The notes beneath the pieces were generated by a model. That model did no database searches. It was not told the DNA's origin and saw only the letters and a program-made list of their open reading frames with translations. This document shows, one piece after another, positions 10,161 through 21,720 of a stretch of DNA of 64,000 bases (positions are counted from its first letter, which is position 1; each line of letters begins with the position of its first letter). Where the stretch lies: positions 79,567,135-79,631,134 of the forward strand of contig CM019826.1 of assembly GCA_009763385.1 (NCBI GenBank). The letters run 5' to 3'. The position numbers and the translations under genes were made by a program. The DNA comes from Coix lacryma-jobi var. lacryma-jobi. Its lineage: Eukaryota > Streptophyta > Magnoliopsida > Poales > Poaceae.

Positions 10161-13100
10161 TGGTAATTGATGACAACTCTACAAAGATATGGAAATTAAG
10201 CATATTCCAAGCTAGCACTTCACAAGAATGTAAATTGCTAACTTGGTTTGGATTCATGTTGCTTGCCCAAGCTATTTTACCATGTGTAATGGATTTTGGA
10301 CAAGTAGCACAAATCCGAATTGGTAGTATTAGCTCCCCCTACATATGTGCTAGAGTGTTTGAAAATGAAACTTGCACATATGCATAGATATCGAAGTGTG
10401 GGAGAGTAATTACTACCAAAAAGTGCTAAGGTGTATAGAATAACCTTTGAAGCGTGTTATCGATGAAGTTCATAGTTGTACACCTTCTTTAGCACCAAGA
10501 GTAGCTAGACATCATAAAAACTAGAAAACCCCGTGGGATCAACTTTAGAAGCAAGGGTCTAATTTGCATGAAAAGCACAAGTCTAGCTATCAACCTATGC
10601 ATGCTAGTTATCAAATCATAAATTAAGCCCTATAACTAGCATACACCACACAAGCATGCATATAAGATTTGAAAGCTTTGAAAGCTTATGCAATGCAAGC
10701 AAGCACATGATTATGCACATATCAAATGCAACAACCAAGCTCATGAGCTTGCTCCCCCTACTTGTGTGCTCAAAAACATTTTCATTTTATCTTTACATTC
10801 TCTCCCCTCATTTTATCTTTGTTCTCCCCCTTTCATTTTATCTTTGTTATACTTTCTCCCCCTTTGTCATCTATTTCCATAAAAGGTATGCTTCTCTTGA
10901 TACAAAGGGTTGACACTAGGGTAGATGGTTGACACTTGAGTCTTGTATTTTTGATGGACACCACCATATGTGTTGGAATGACACCATGTGTAGGATCTTT
11001 GACCTTGATACCAATCGGTGGGGCACCTTCTCTTTTAACATGAGTCATTCACTTGATAAACTTGAGCTCTTGATGGTGAGGGATGCTTTGCTTGAATTGA
11101 TCACTTAAAGTTGAGGATCACTTGAAGTCTCGTAGGATACCACTTGAATGAAAATTTTAACTTGATATCCATTTGCATTATTATCTTCTTCTTGAACTCT
11201 TGTCATCTTCATGAGCTTCTCATTTGTGACTTGAACTAGGCAATATTGCACAAGATATCTAACTCGGTTTGCTCTAGAGTAAGCTTCTTCACACATCTTT
11301 CAATGGTTATCTTACTCATGTTGAATTAGACACTTGAATGTTCATCTTCTAGATCAAGTACTTGGGTTCACTAGCTCATGAACAAACTCATATACTAACC
11401 ACTAGATCATATAATCAAACAAGCAATAGTGGTAGGCTATGAATTTAAACTTTTCAATTGTTATGCATGATCCTATTTAGCATGTACTATATGCACTAAC
11501 CGCATACTAGTGAGGAATGAAATGATCATGCACATTACAATGATACCTTTGCTATCTTGGAGTAGAGGATAGTCATTAGATTCTAATTAAGCTCCACAAT
11601 AGCAATGTGAAGTCCATTTCAAAGCTTGGTGAAGACCAATAGATACCAATTTGAATACCATTCTTCACCCATATGATTTGAGAACCACTAATGATCAAGT
11701 GCACTATATTGTTGTGGTTGGCTTGCTTCTTCATTTGATTATAGCTTGCATGTGAATACCGTCTAAGATCTTCATGATTTTCTCTCTATTTGGGTGTTGC
11801 TTGCTCTCTTTGATCAATCTCTTATGATTTCTTCAACTAAGCATCTCCAATGACACTTTAGATCACCACTTCCATGTTAGCCTTCCAAGCCTCGCTTGGT
11901 TAACCTACAAAAGGCGGCAAGCCCCTACAAAAGGGAGAAGTGACCTCTCTCCAAAGAATCATCCTTGATACTCACTTGAAATGACTTTGATTGATTGATC
12001 CATTTGAACTCTTCTTGAAATGAGATTTTGAATCCTTCTTTGAGTTCTTTTCTTTCTTCTCAAAAGATATTCAACTAACACTAGGACTTGAGCTCCATCT
12101 TTATCTTGATCTTGGTCTTGATCTTCAATTTGAGTACCAATTGTGTGCCAAATACACTCCACAATCAAATGACCTTGTACTCATCTTTGTCATGTTTCTA
12201 ACTCATATCAAAACCAAACATAGGTCCCTCAACCACTTATAAACATGATTCCAACTTGAGGGCCTTTCAATCAAAGTGACTTGTGATCAATCCAATAAAT
12301 ATCACTTATATGGCAGATTCTGTCATCTTCAATGAAATAGTCATATCTCACAATATATTGATCCAATTGCCATGAAATTTGGTGTAGATGTGCCTCACTA
12401 TATATTCTAGTATCCATAAAATTTGAGCTTCATTGGATTTCTAGATTGCTACCAGATTTCAATTCATTCCACACTATTACATGCTGAAAACTGCTGCACT
12501 TGTGTTGATAAGATCCACTCCAAAATCAAAGCATCACTTATCCATTTATCATGAAATTTTTACAGAAACTAGTGTCATAAGTGCAGAGCATGTGTACCAA
12601 ATTTCAAGCCAATCCAAATAGATTTGATCATTCAAACATGGCTATCATCACAGCTAGCTCAGATTTCAGATTTTGGACAAATTCCTATATTTGAGCTATA
12701 CTTGTCCATATTGAATCAAACTTGAGATAAACTTGCTTGAATCATCAACACAATACATATATCCATGCAAATCCACTTACTAAAGGTCATCTTGTGGACA
12801 TATCCAATAAAACTAACTCAGATTTGATCACTAAGCAATTTATCCATTCAATCATCTCATAGCAAGCAACATATGCATATATATCCAATTCAATTAACTC
12901 ATATGCACCCAAATGAATATGATCAACTAGAAATATACCTTTGTAAATCATGATCATCCAATAGCAAGCTTCTACTCAATTTGATTGCAAGCCTTCAAAT
13001 AATTCCAATAAGATCACCACAACTAGAATGTGACACTTGTATGTTGTAGCACATTTGGACTTCACTTGACATGACTTGGCATTGGGTTTGGATATCACTA

Positions 13101-13184
13101 AGCTTCATTACTTGACTCAATCATATAATGAACAATATGAAATCAATTGAATCAAGTCTCCAATGTCATGGTACCTACACACAT
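10161..13184 (-). other. Element B internal region without coding sequence
   Basis: About 3 kb between gag and the PPT where an autonomous element would hold pol. AT-rich, with no long frame and no RT, integrase or protease motif in any frame. It contains several further PPT-like CTCCCCCT tracts (10333-10340, 10752-10759, 10823-10832, 10855-10864), as F does in the same position. Confidence 0.75.
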
Positions 13185-15173
13185 TCATCCACTTTTTGAT
13201 GGTACCCAAACTAGTTTGGGTCCTCTCAAGTTAGGTGCAACATACTTAGGCAATGCCTTAGTATGAGTAGCGTGATGTTTTGCAATAGAAACCAATGAGG
13301 TACCATTGTCATCCTTTCTAAGCACAAGATTATCATCTATTGAAATAGGCTTAGAAGTGTTACCTAGGGGACATGAATTAGCCATGTGTCCCCTTTCCCG
13401 ACATGAGTAGCAAACTCTCTTTGATTGAGCCTTTTCTTCCTTGCTCATGTGTTGCTCCTCATTGCCTTGCCTCTTCTCTTTTGCTTGAATCTTCTTCTCA
13501 AGCTTGGTAGGACACTCCGAGGCAAAGTGTCCCATGTCACCACACTTGTAGCACTTGATGTGAGCCAAATCTTTCTTCTTTTCTTCATTCTTGCTCATCA
13601 TCATCTTGGCATCATGGATATGAGTTGGATGCCTTGCTCTTCCGCCCCTTCTTGTTTTCTTCTTCTTCATCAAGTCACCATCATGATGGTTGTTCTTGAT
13701 TTGAACTTGGGGCTTCTTTTCTTGCTCAACTTGTGGCTTTGGTTGAGGCTCATCTTGTTGCTTCACCAATTTCTTGGTTGGGCACATAGAGGTGAGATGT
13801 CCTCTAGTGCGGCACTTGAAGCATTTGACACGCTTGAGCCTCTCTTCTTCCTTCTTCAACTTGAGCTTTTCTCCATTGGGGCAAGCATTTGCAAGATGTG
13901 CCATCTCATGGCATTTGAAGCACATGAAATGAGCTAGCTTCTTTTGTTCTTGCTTTTTCATCTTCTTCAATCTTTTTCTCTCCCCCTTGGACATGCTCTT
14001 GTTGAAACCAATGCCACTCTTGTCACCGTAGCTCTTTTGATTCTTCAACATGTGCTCAAAGGTGACTTTGGAGTTGTAGCACCTCTCTAACTTGTTGCTC
14101 AAATTCCTCACTTCATTTTTGAGCTCATTGTTCTCCTTCAAAAGGTTAGTCTCACAAGACATAGAAGTAGAACACGCATCTAAATGTGAAGAACATGGCA
14201 TGTCTAATAAATCATCACAAGAGGTGGATACATTCTTCTTGCCTACATCACATGGGTTAGCAACACTTTGTAATCGATCATTTGATCCATGTGATGAGCT
14301 CTCATTGTTTTTAAGTTCCTTCAAAAAAGCTTTAATGAGAGAGCCATATTTCTCAACTAATTCATCATGTGAAGCTCTAAGAACATCAAGTAAGTTCTTA
14401 TGTTCTTCACATGAGTTCTTTAGAAATGAGTTTTCATTTGCTAATTTCATTGTTTTATTTTTCTCATTTTCTAAAAACATGGTCATGCTAGCAAGTCTAC
14501 TAACAAGCTCATCATATGAATCAACATGATCAACCACATTAGCATTAAATACCTTGGTGTCACCTTGTGACATGAAGCAATGTGGTGATGGGCTTGTAGT
14601 AGTATCACAATCATCACCCGAGCATGAGCCATCAACATCATCAAGTGTGCTTGGAGTAGAATCATTACTTGCAACACTTGAATCATCACCATCAACCTTG
14701 TCAAGTGAGCTTGTTGTAGATCGATCATCATCATCATCATCACTTGACCATGAGGTGGAGCAATCTTCCACAACTACCAAGTTGTGGTCATGCTCAACAT
14801 CCTCACGTGCCACCACCTTGGTCTCATCCTCCTTGAACTTGCCATCATCCCATGTAGATGAGTCACCGAAGGTGTGCTTGATGGATTCCCACATCTCATG
14901 GGCGGTCCCTTTGGAGTTTATCTTATAAAACAACTCAAAACTCAATGCATCGATTAGATAACAATAAGCATTTGCATCGAGTTCAAAGAGTTCCTTTTGA
15001 GCTTTGGTGAGATTTCTATGGTCCAAAACATGAGTGAGACCACTAGTGACAATCCACCAAAACTTTGGCCCCTTTGCACGAAAATGATCAAGCATATGGT
15101 GTTTCCATTGTGCAAAGTGTGTGCCATCAAAAATATGTGTATCACACACATCATCTAGCCCACTAGACGCCAT
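13185..15173 (-). CDS. Element B gag with four zinc knuckles
   Basis: An intact 662-residue frame with ATG at 15173 (MASSGLDDVCDTHIFDGTHF). It is the only protein of the element and should build the particle that packages its RNA. Residues 13-110 resemble the copia gag N-terminal domain (FDGTHFAQWKHHM, then a helical region to HEMWESIKHTFGD). Residues 135-200 are rich in D and S. Residues 230-375 are probably coiled coil. Then come four CCHC zinc knuckles: C418-C421-H426-C431, C451-C454-H459-C464, C541-C544-H549-C554 and C588-C591-H596-C601, separated by lysine-rich linkers. Four knuckles are more than the one or two usual in gag. It ends APNLRGPKLVWVPSKSG, with no protease after it. Confidence 0.92.
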   Translation of the reverse strand: MASSGLDDVCDTHIFDGTHFAQWKHHMLDHFRAKGPKFWWIVTSGLTHVLDHRNLTKAQKELFELDANAYCYLIDALSFELFYKINSKGTAHEMWESIKHTFGDSSTWDDGKFKEDETKVVAREDVEHDHNLVVVEDCSTSWSSDDDDDDRSTTSSLDKVDGDDSSVASNDSTPSTLDDVDGSCSGDDCDTTTSPSPHCFMSQGDTKVFNANVVDHVDSYDELVSRLASMTMFLENEKNKTMKLANENSFLKNSCEEHKNLLDVLRASHDELVEKYGSLIKAFLKELKNNESSSHGSNDRLQSVANPCDVGKKNVSTSCDDLLDMPCSSHLDACSTSMSCETNLLKENNELKNEVRNLSNKLERCYNSKVTFEHMLKNQKSYGDKSGIGFNKSMSKGERKRLKKMKKQEQKKLAHFMCFKCHEMAHLANACPNGEKLKLKKEEERLKRVKCFKCRTRGHLTSMCPTKKLVKQQDEPQPKPQVEQEKKPQVQIKNNHHDGDLMKKKKTRRGGRARHPTHIHDAKMMMSKNEEKKKDLAHIKCYKCGDMGHFASECPTKLEKKIQAKEKRQGNEEQHMSKEEKAQSKRVCYSCRERGHMANSCPLGNTSKPISIDDNLVLRKDDNGTSLVSIAKHHATHTKALPKYVAPNLRGPKLVWVPSKSG

Positions 15174-15210
15174 CCTCTCGGGTCGGTGAAGACCACAAAT
15201 GAGAGACTTC

Positions 15211-15224
15211 GCTCCGATACCAAT
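15211..15224 (-). other. Element B primer-binding site
   Basis: Minus-strand ATTGGTATCGGAGC, directly adjacent to the 5' LTR. Confidence 0.85.
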
Positions 15225-16299
15225 TAAAGGGTCGAGATGGCGGACTAGAGGGGGGGTGAATAGTCCTTTATAAAAATAATCGCACCGGCTAACCGAAACA
15301 AATGCGGAATTAAAACTATCGGTCTAGCCAAGACTACACCTCTCTACTTATACTCTATGACACCTTATAAAAGATTCTAAACAATGCAAATAAGTTGTCG
15401 GGCTAGCTAGGGCTCACCTAAACAATTCTAGCTTGCAAGGTTACACAAACCTAAGCAACTGGTACTCAATCAACCGGGGAGCTCCTACACATGCCACTAA
15501 GCAAAAGCACAAAGCCTAAGCTCACTAGCAATGCTCAATAACAAGGCTACACAAGCCAAATTAGAGAGCTCAACTTAGCTACACAAACTAAGCAATGTGA
15601 CTAGCAAGACTACAAGTCAACTAGTCACTCATGGGATCAACTTCTATGCTACACAAGCAAGGAAGGTAACTAGCAAGCTACACAAGCTAACTAATTACAA
15701 GAGCAACTATACTAGCACAAGTATATGAACAAATAAATACAAGCTAGTGAATGGAGTTTGCAAACCACCGAGAAGATGAACACGAAGTTGACACGGTGAT
15801 TTTTCTCCAGAGGTTCACTTGGTTGCCACCAAGCTAGTCCCCGTTGTGTCGACCACACACTTTGGTAGTTCGGCGGCTAATAGGCACCACACCTAGCTCG
15901 ACACTCGAGCGCCGCAAGAACTCACCCACAAGTGAGGGTAACTCAATGACACGCTCTACTAGAGTTGCTCTTCGCGATCCCCGCGGGGCGAGCACAATGC
16001 CCCTCACAATCCTTCTCCGGAGCCACGCACAATCTTCATGCGGGCTTCACGACGGAGACTCGATCACCAAGCCGTCTAGGAGGTGGCAACCTCCAAGAGT
16101 AACAAGCACCACCGGCTTGCAACACGAACACCTAGTGCCACTCGATGCAATCTCTCAAAGCAACGCACTAGAATCGCTCACTCGCAATAGATTCGCACAC
16201 TAGCAAGCACAAGCGAGTTAGAGGGCTCCTAAGCACTCCCCAACCATGGACACCAAGTCCCAAGGGTGCTTTTTTCTTGCCCAAGGGCCGGCCACCCCT

Positions 16300-16308
16300 C
16301 TATTTATA
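16300..16308 (-). promoter_or_regulatory. TATA box in B 5' LTR
   Basis: Minus-strand TATAAATAG, identical to that in the 3' LTR. This copy would be the active promoter of element B, with transcription starting roughly 30 bp lower and running toward gag. Confidence 0.75.
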
Positions 16309-16364
16309 GAGGGGAGCCACAAACTAGCCGTTTTTCCCCTTCTCCCGAGCTTCCACGCCTTCGG

Positions 16365-16810
16365 TCTGGTACTACCGACCCAAGGGTCGGTACTACCGGC
16401 GGTCAAAAGGACCGTTGGAATCGCCTTTCTAACACGGGCGGTAGTGGGGTCGGGTAGTGGGTCGGTACTACCGGCCTCAGGGTCGGTACTACCGGCCTCA
16501 GGGTCGGAGCTATCACTACCGGCCTCAGGGTCGGTAGTAGGGTCGGTACTACCGAGGTTATGGCGGTACTACCTCTAGGCAAAACTAGATCTACACAAAG
16601 AGCCTGAAAAACCACTTGAACCTCGGTACTACCGACCCCCTGGTCGGTACTACCGAGCCCGGTACTACCGAGGTTATGGCGGTACTACCGGTAGGCCAAA
16701 AACTCCCCCCGAACAGAGAGTTTTGCGTTCTGCTCGGCGGAGGGGTTGGTAGTACCGAGGTTATGGCGGTACTACCGGCCTCAGGGTCGGTATTAGGGTC
16801 GGTACTACCT
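16365..16810. repeat. GGTCGGTACTACC hairpin array in B 5' LTR
   Basis: Same array as at 8725-9150, upstream of the TATA box. It shows small indels relative to the 3' copy, including an extra GAGCTATCA-like stretch near 16507 and single-base changes. The array has therefore varied since insertion faster than the rest of the LTR. Confidence 0.82.
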
Positions 16811-17796
16811 CTAGGCCAAAACTGACCTCCGCGCTAAAACGACCATAACTCTTAGCTCCGAACTCCGATTTCGATGATCTTGGACATTTTGGAAAGCTTA
16901 TTCAGAGGGCTACACATCCCACATGAATACAAGATCCAAATCACAAAGGATTAGTACAGAATTCCAATCCAAGATCCATCGCTTCTCTTTTTCAACCAAA
17001 TCTTTCTCCGAAACTTCTCCGAGTTAATCCAAATCAACTCCAACACCTTCTCCTTTGCAAATGTGCCAACACCACCAAGTGTACACCATCATGTGCATGT
17101 GTGTTAGCATTTTCACAATCATTTTTCAAAGGATTTTCACTTGCTCTCACCACGCCACTCAATCCTAACAACATCGCAAAGTTAGATCGCTCAAGTGGCA
17201 CTAGATGACCGATATGCAAACAAGTTGTCTCCTCTTAATAGTACGGCCATCTATCCTAAACCCGGTCATAATCTTCTCTACACACCTATGACCGGTGAAA
17301 TGAAATGCCCTATAAGTATACCTTTGCCTTGCGCATTCCATTCCATCTCCTCCATGTGTTGATGCAACACATGCACCAACCTCTTCATCAAATGATATGA
17401 TCCACTTCATATCATCACATGGCCTCCATGGTCCATCGATCTTGACATCACTTGCTCTTCACCATCGCTTCGGTCCTTCGGCGCCAAGTCTTGCTTAAGC
17501 CTCCTGACACTCGGTACCAACGGCTTCAAAGCCTCCAACTTGCCCTTCACCTTTGCAACCGGTCCATCAAGCCAAGTAATGCCTTGATCTTCACCATCTT
17601 AGCCACATGACCACATGTCTTGCTTCATGTGCATTAAGCTCCTTCTTCACATGTGTGAGCCTTGCAACATCTTCCAAGCCATTTCACCTCTATGGCATAT
17701 GTTGCTCACACATGATCACCTGTGTAATTCACTTCAAACACATATTAGTCCACCTAAGTTGTCACTCAATTACCAAAACCAAACTAGGACCTTTCA

Positions 17797-17801
17797 AGCG
17801 A
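17797..17801. repeat. Target-site duplication of element B, right copy
   Basis: AGCGA, matching 7585-7589. Confidence 0.85.
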
Positions 17802-18029
17802 GGCACCACAAAAACTTCCTCACCCAAGTTCACGCAAGTCAACTAGTGATAGGATGGGTTTTGGGTAACCTCAACCTCCCCCGAGCAACGCGAGGGGGAT
17901 TTAGGCTATTTTGTAAAACGAGAAGTCTGATTTCTGAAGAGCATGAAGTTAGGAATCCAAAGCAACAAGCGGATCTCAAATAGGAAGTCGGTTGAACAAA
18001 CCGCGGACGAAAACGCGCAGAACAGCTTT

Positions 18030-18320
18030 GACCGGACTCTGCCTGCGTCCGGTCAGGCACCACCGGACGCGTCCGGTCAAGCCAAAATGATTTTGGACCC
18101 TTACTGTATTGGACCGGACTCTTTGAAGCAGTGCGTCCGGTCACAAGCAGAGCGTCCGGTCAGAGAGAGACAAAACAGTGAACAGTACCAGGGGTGCGTC
18201 TAGTCACTCTCGAGTCCCAGCATCCGGTCAAGTCACAGAGAAAACGCGCTGGGAGCTCAACGACCGGACTTTGGTCTGGTGCGTCCGGTCAGCACGACCC
18301 AGCGTCCGGTCACCCCGAAA
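18030..18320. repeat. GACCGGAC/GTCCGGTC inverted-repeat array in C LTR
   Basis: Repeated GACCGGAC and GTCCGGTC in both orientations; for example 18030-18037 pairs with 18047-18054, and 18062-18077 is a perfect 16-base palindrome ACCGGACGCGTCCGGT. The same palindrome is kept in the F LTR at 42871-42886, inside the matching array 42838-43125. Confidence 0.85.
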
Positions 18321-19087
18321 TCCTGCTGTTCGTCCACCGATTCAACTCGATCTCACCCAAAACGAATCCTCTAGGGATAAAACTTGGTGAGAGGAGTCAC
18401 AAGGAAGATAGTGAGCTATCTCTAAGAGATCATGGCTCGAACCTATCTTCCAAATCGATGAATCGAAGAAATTCGAGGGAAAGGAGAAAAGCTTGACCCG
18501 AAACCGAAATCGATCGATCTCCTAGACCGTGAGGTTAGAGGTAAATTCCTTCAGTCGAAAGAAGTGCCTCACGACCTAGAACAACTTGGTTCAAACAGAT
18601 TTGCAAAAGATGAACCGAGCAAAGAGATCAAGCGACGGGAAAAATGTGGAGAAAAGGATTCCGCGAAGAACACGAACAAAACACGAATCACAACCACGAA
18701 TTGCAACCGTAGCGCAAACTCACGCTACAACAGTGAGGTTACGGCCTCACTTCCTCAGAATCAACAGTACACAGAGGCAAGTCTCTCTGCGGATATCAGC
18801 TAGCTACAGCAGGGGATGGGAGAGCAGGAAACCCTAAGTGCGAAAGAGCAAATGACTGAGATAAATGGGAGGAGGGAGTCTCCCGACTACTTATCCTACT
18901 ACTAGCCTAAGTCTATTTCCTACTCTACCCCTCTCTATTCTAATTACAGAGCGAACCAGCTAAACCCTAGGGTTATTCTGGACCAACTCAGTGGTAGGTG
19001 TATCCGACGGCCACGCCCGCACAAACCGAAGCATTTGCCTTGACGCAACCTCTAGATCGCTGCCACGTGCCGCCCTCGCTCTGCACC

Positions 19088-19379
19088 CCCGGTTTTGTGG
19101 CCCAAACCGGGAAACCAGCCTTTTCCAGCCAACCCCCGGTTTTGAGGCCCAAACCGGGAAACCAGCCCACCAGCTTCTGAGTTTTGAGGCCAAACTCAGC
19201 AAACCCTCAGCGCCCAGGTTTTGAGGCCCAAACCTGGAAACCGTCCTCAGCCCGAGTTTTGTGGCCAAACTCGGAAACCCTCAGCCCGAGTTTTGTGGCC
19301 AAACTCGGAAACCGTCAGCCCGAGTTTTGTGGCCAAACTCGGAAACCGTCCACGCCCAGGTTTTGAGGCCCAAACCTGG
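19088..19379. repeat. Array of eight hairpins with compensated arms in C LTR
   Basis: Eight hairpins of 23-24 bases: 19088-19111, 19135-19158, 19177-19199, 19214-19237, 19252-19274, 19286-19308, 19320-19342 and 19356-19379. Each has 8-bp perfect arms and a 7-8 base loop TG(T/A)GGCC(C). Four arm pairs are seen: CCCGGTTT/AAACCGGG, CTGAGTTT/AAACTCAG, CCAGGTTT/AAACCTGG and CCGAGTTT/AAACTCGG. When one arm changes the other changes with it. F has a related array at about 43896-44117. Confidence 0.9.
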
Positions 19380-19391
19380 AAACCGTCCATC

Positions 19392-19396
19392 CGATG
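19392..19396. repeat. Target-site duplication of element D, left copy
   Basis: CGATG, repeated at 34825-34829. The unoccupied site is seen in F at 44128-44132. Confidence 0.9.
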
Positions 19397-21429
19397 TGAA
19401 ATGACCTGATTTTCCACGAAGGGAAAATCCACAGAGTCAAGTGTAATAAAACTCTTTCGAGTCAAATTACCCGATAATCCAGTCAAATATCAATAATCCA
19501 TACTTCGAATAATAAACGTACTTAATACGATAATACATTTATTACATCGCCAACAGGCAAAAATTTAGATAAACAACATCCGGAACAGCTTGAAGTAGAC
19601 GAAGAAGCGCGATCGAACTCCAACTTGAGCGTAGAAGCGAAAACCCCCTATTCCTCGAACCCCTCGGAGTGGTACTCCTCCTCGGAACCTGAAAACTAAA
19701 TTTTCAGTACGGTTTGTACTGGCCACACTTTCCCATCCTATATGATTTATATGTGGTAGTGGATGCAACAGGTAAATGAAATTCAGACCTAGCAGGCTGG
19801 GTTTTCCTATGCATAACAGTATAATAATTATGTACATTTATCATGTTTCACCATTTTAACATATCACCGTATCCATCACCAATTCACCATTCCCTCACAC
19901 ACACATACTCTCGCTCAGTCGACAGAGGCCAGCTCCCTCCCAGCCTTTGTCTCAACGGCCCGCAGTCTCACCTGACTCACGGCCGGCACACTCTTACCAG
20001 AGGGAGAAAAGAGAAGCTCTCACTAGTCGGAAACAGGTCAGGGAAAAAGGGTCCGCGGCCAACGAATTGGCCAACGTATCGATCGATCAACCATACACTC
20101 TGCAGAGGTTCTACAATATCCACAAGATCGCCATCATCAGCACCCCGGATGTGCCTAGGCGGATACCGGCCGCTTGCCAGCCTAGAGTAATGCCACTCTA
20201 CCACTCAGCCCTGGATTCACCTCAAGTATGTCTGGGTGACTAAGTCTGTGAAGTCACGATCCCTCTCCCGAAGGGGGAGCCGTGATCGTCTCGGAAGGGT
20301 GTGGGACTCTGATACCCGTACCTTCCTCGCACTCTCTCGCCTAGCAGTAATGGCATTACCCTACCAGGTAGTCCGACCGTCCCCGTCCATAAGGAGCGAG
20401 TGGCTTGTAAAGGTATTTCCCCGTGGTCCAGATCCCGCACCAATCTAGGGTGACTAAGCCGGAATGTCTTCTCAAAGGTTTTCATTATATGTGCCACCAC
20501 AGCACGCTCCTGATCTGGGCTCCACCAGCGGCTCACACCAAGATCCACCTCATGTCACCATTTAACCCGCCACAGGTTTCACACCACAGGGGCATCCAGA
20601 TATGCCCCACGGCAAGACTCGCACCAGGCTCGTCATATATTCCGGCTTGGTCGACACAACCCTCACCACCATACTCACCCAAAACACACGCAGCACACTC
20701 CCCGATATACACCGTATAACATTATGCACCGGTTTTCACCGTAGCACAAATAAATATAATCAAGATAGCATTTACAGCGCGTGTGTCTATCCTATCAGCT
20801 GGGTAGCAAGGGATAGGTTGCGTCAAGGTATGGGCTTACAAGCAATCTATCATGCAAGTCCTATACTGAGTATCATAAAATTAGAAATGTAATTTAGCAT
20901 GCGTAATGGGATCTACGAGGTTGGATGGGCTGTGGCACCTTGAGATTGATCGTAGTCTTGTTCCTCCTCGTAGTCGTGATCCTCGTTGTCAGGCGTCCCT
21001 TCCGGCTCTGAAAACGTACGAAAACGGTCGCATTAGCGACATCTATAGAATAGCACAAAGAACGAATGAAAATTCAAAAGATCCAAATGCACTCAAACAT
21101 GGTACCATTAGGTAGATCTCGATTTTAGATGAATTTAGCAACTTGAACCACTATTTTTGGAGTCTGTATGAATTAGTTATGAATTTTCGAAGTTTATTCT
21201 ATTTTCTGAAAATAACAAATGACTGGTTAAACAGGGTGACGACACGTGTCGCTCTGTGACTGGTCCGTTTGGTGTCAGTGAATGACAGGTGGGTCCGCGG
21301 TGAGCGTTGACTTGGTCAACGGGTGTTGATGTCAGCATGGCGTCAGCATTACGTCAACTCGGACGCTTCTGTTCGCGTCCCTCGAGTGAGCCGAGGCCTC
21401 CCTCGGTCGGTGATGCCGAGGTCGCTACC

Positions 21430-21720
21430 CTCGAGTAAGTCGAGGCCTCCCTCGGCCTCGAGCCTCGGGCGAATCGGTGTTTTGCACCGAGGCCTCCTTC
21501 AACCTCGAGCATCGGGCGAATCGGTGTTTTGCACCGAGGCCTCCTTCAATCTCGAGCCTCGGGCGAATCGGTATTTTGCACCGAGACTTCTCTCGGCCTC
21601 GAGCCTCGGACGATTCGGTGTTTGGCACCGAGACTTCTCTCGGCCTCGAGCCTCGGGCGAATCGGTGTTTTGCACCGAGGCCTCCTTCAACCTCGAGCCT
21701 CAGGCGAATCAGTATTTTCT
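21430..21720. repeat. 47-bp tandem repeat in D 3' LTR, about six copies
   Basis: Repeat starts recur at about 21470, 21517, 21564, 21611, 21659 and 21706. Each unit contains the inverted repeat CGGTG...CACCG around TTTTG and a CCTCGAG block. The same array is in the 5' LTR at about 32622-32912. Confidence 0.88.

Larger units (their letters stand above)
7590..17796 (-). mobile_element. Element B: gag-only non-autonomous copia-type LTR element
   Basis: A complete element of 10,207 bp with two LTRs (2558 and 2572 bp), PBS, PPT and a 5-bp TSD (AGCGA). The only coding region is a 662-codon gag; no protease, RT, RNase H or integrase can be found in the 3 kb between gag and the 3' LTR. This is the layout called TR-GAG or gag-only non-autonomous elements. 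The LTRs look about 99% identical where compared by eye, so the insertion is young and pol must have come from another element, plausibly a SIRE-like relative of C or F. Confidence 0.92.
15225..17796 (-). repeat. Element B 5' LTR (2572 bp)
   Basis: TAAAGGG at 15225 to CCTTTCA at 17796, nearly identical to 7590-10147 apart from a few substitutions, changes inside the GGTCGGTACTACC array, and the 15-bp difference near 17720. Contains a TATA box at 16300-16308. Drives transcription of the element. Confidence 0.92.
17802..19396 (-). repeat. Element C 5' LTR, middle segment
   Basis: Continues the C LTR after the B insertion and runs until D. Homologous to about 42743-44132 of F. Contains the CGTCCGGTC repeats (18030-18320), a TATA-like GGATAAGTAG on the minus strand near 18887-18896 (weak), and the hairpin array 19088-19379 upstream of it. 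Confidence 0.88.

Noticed and set aside
13425..13937. 170-codon plus-strand open frame, and 14092-14529
   Set aside because: Antisense shadows of the zinc-knuckle and lysine-rich part of the B gag; leucine-rich because of the codon use on the other strand.
19088..19379. CRISPR-like array
   Set aside because: Units are hairpins with variable arms, there are no constant direct repeats with unique spacers, and the setting is a plant retrotransposon LTR.
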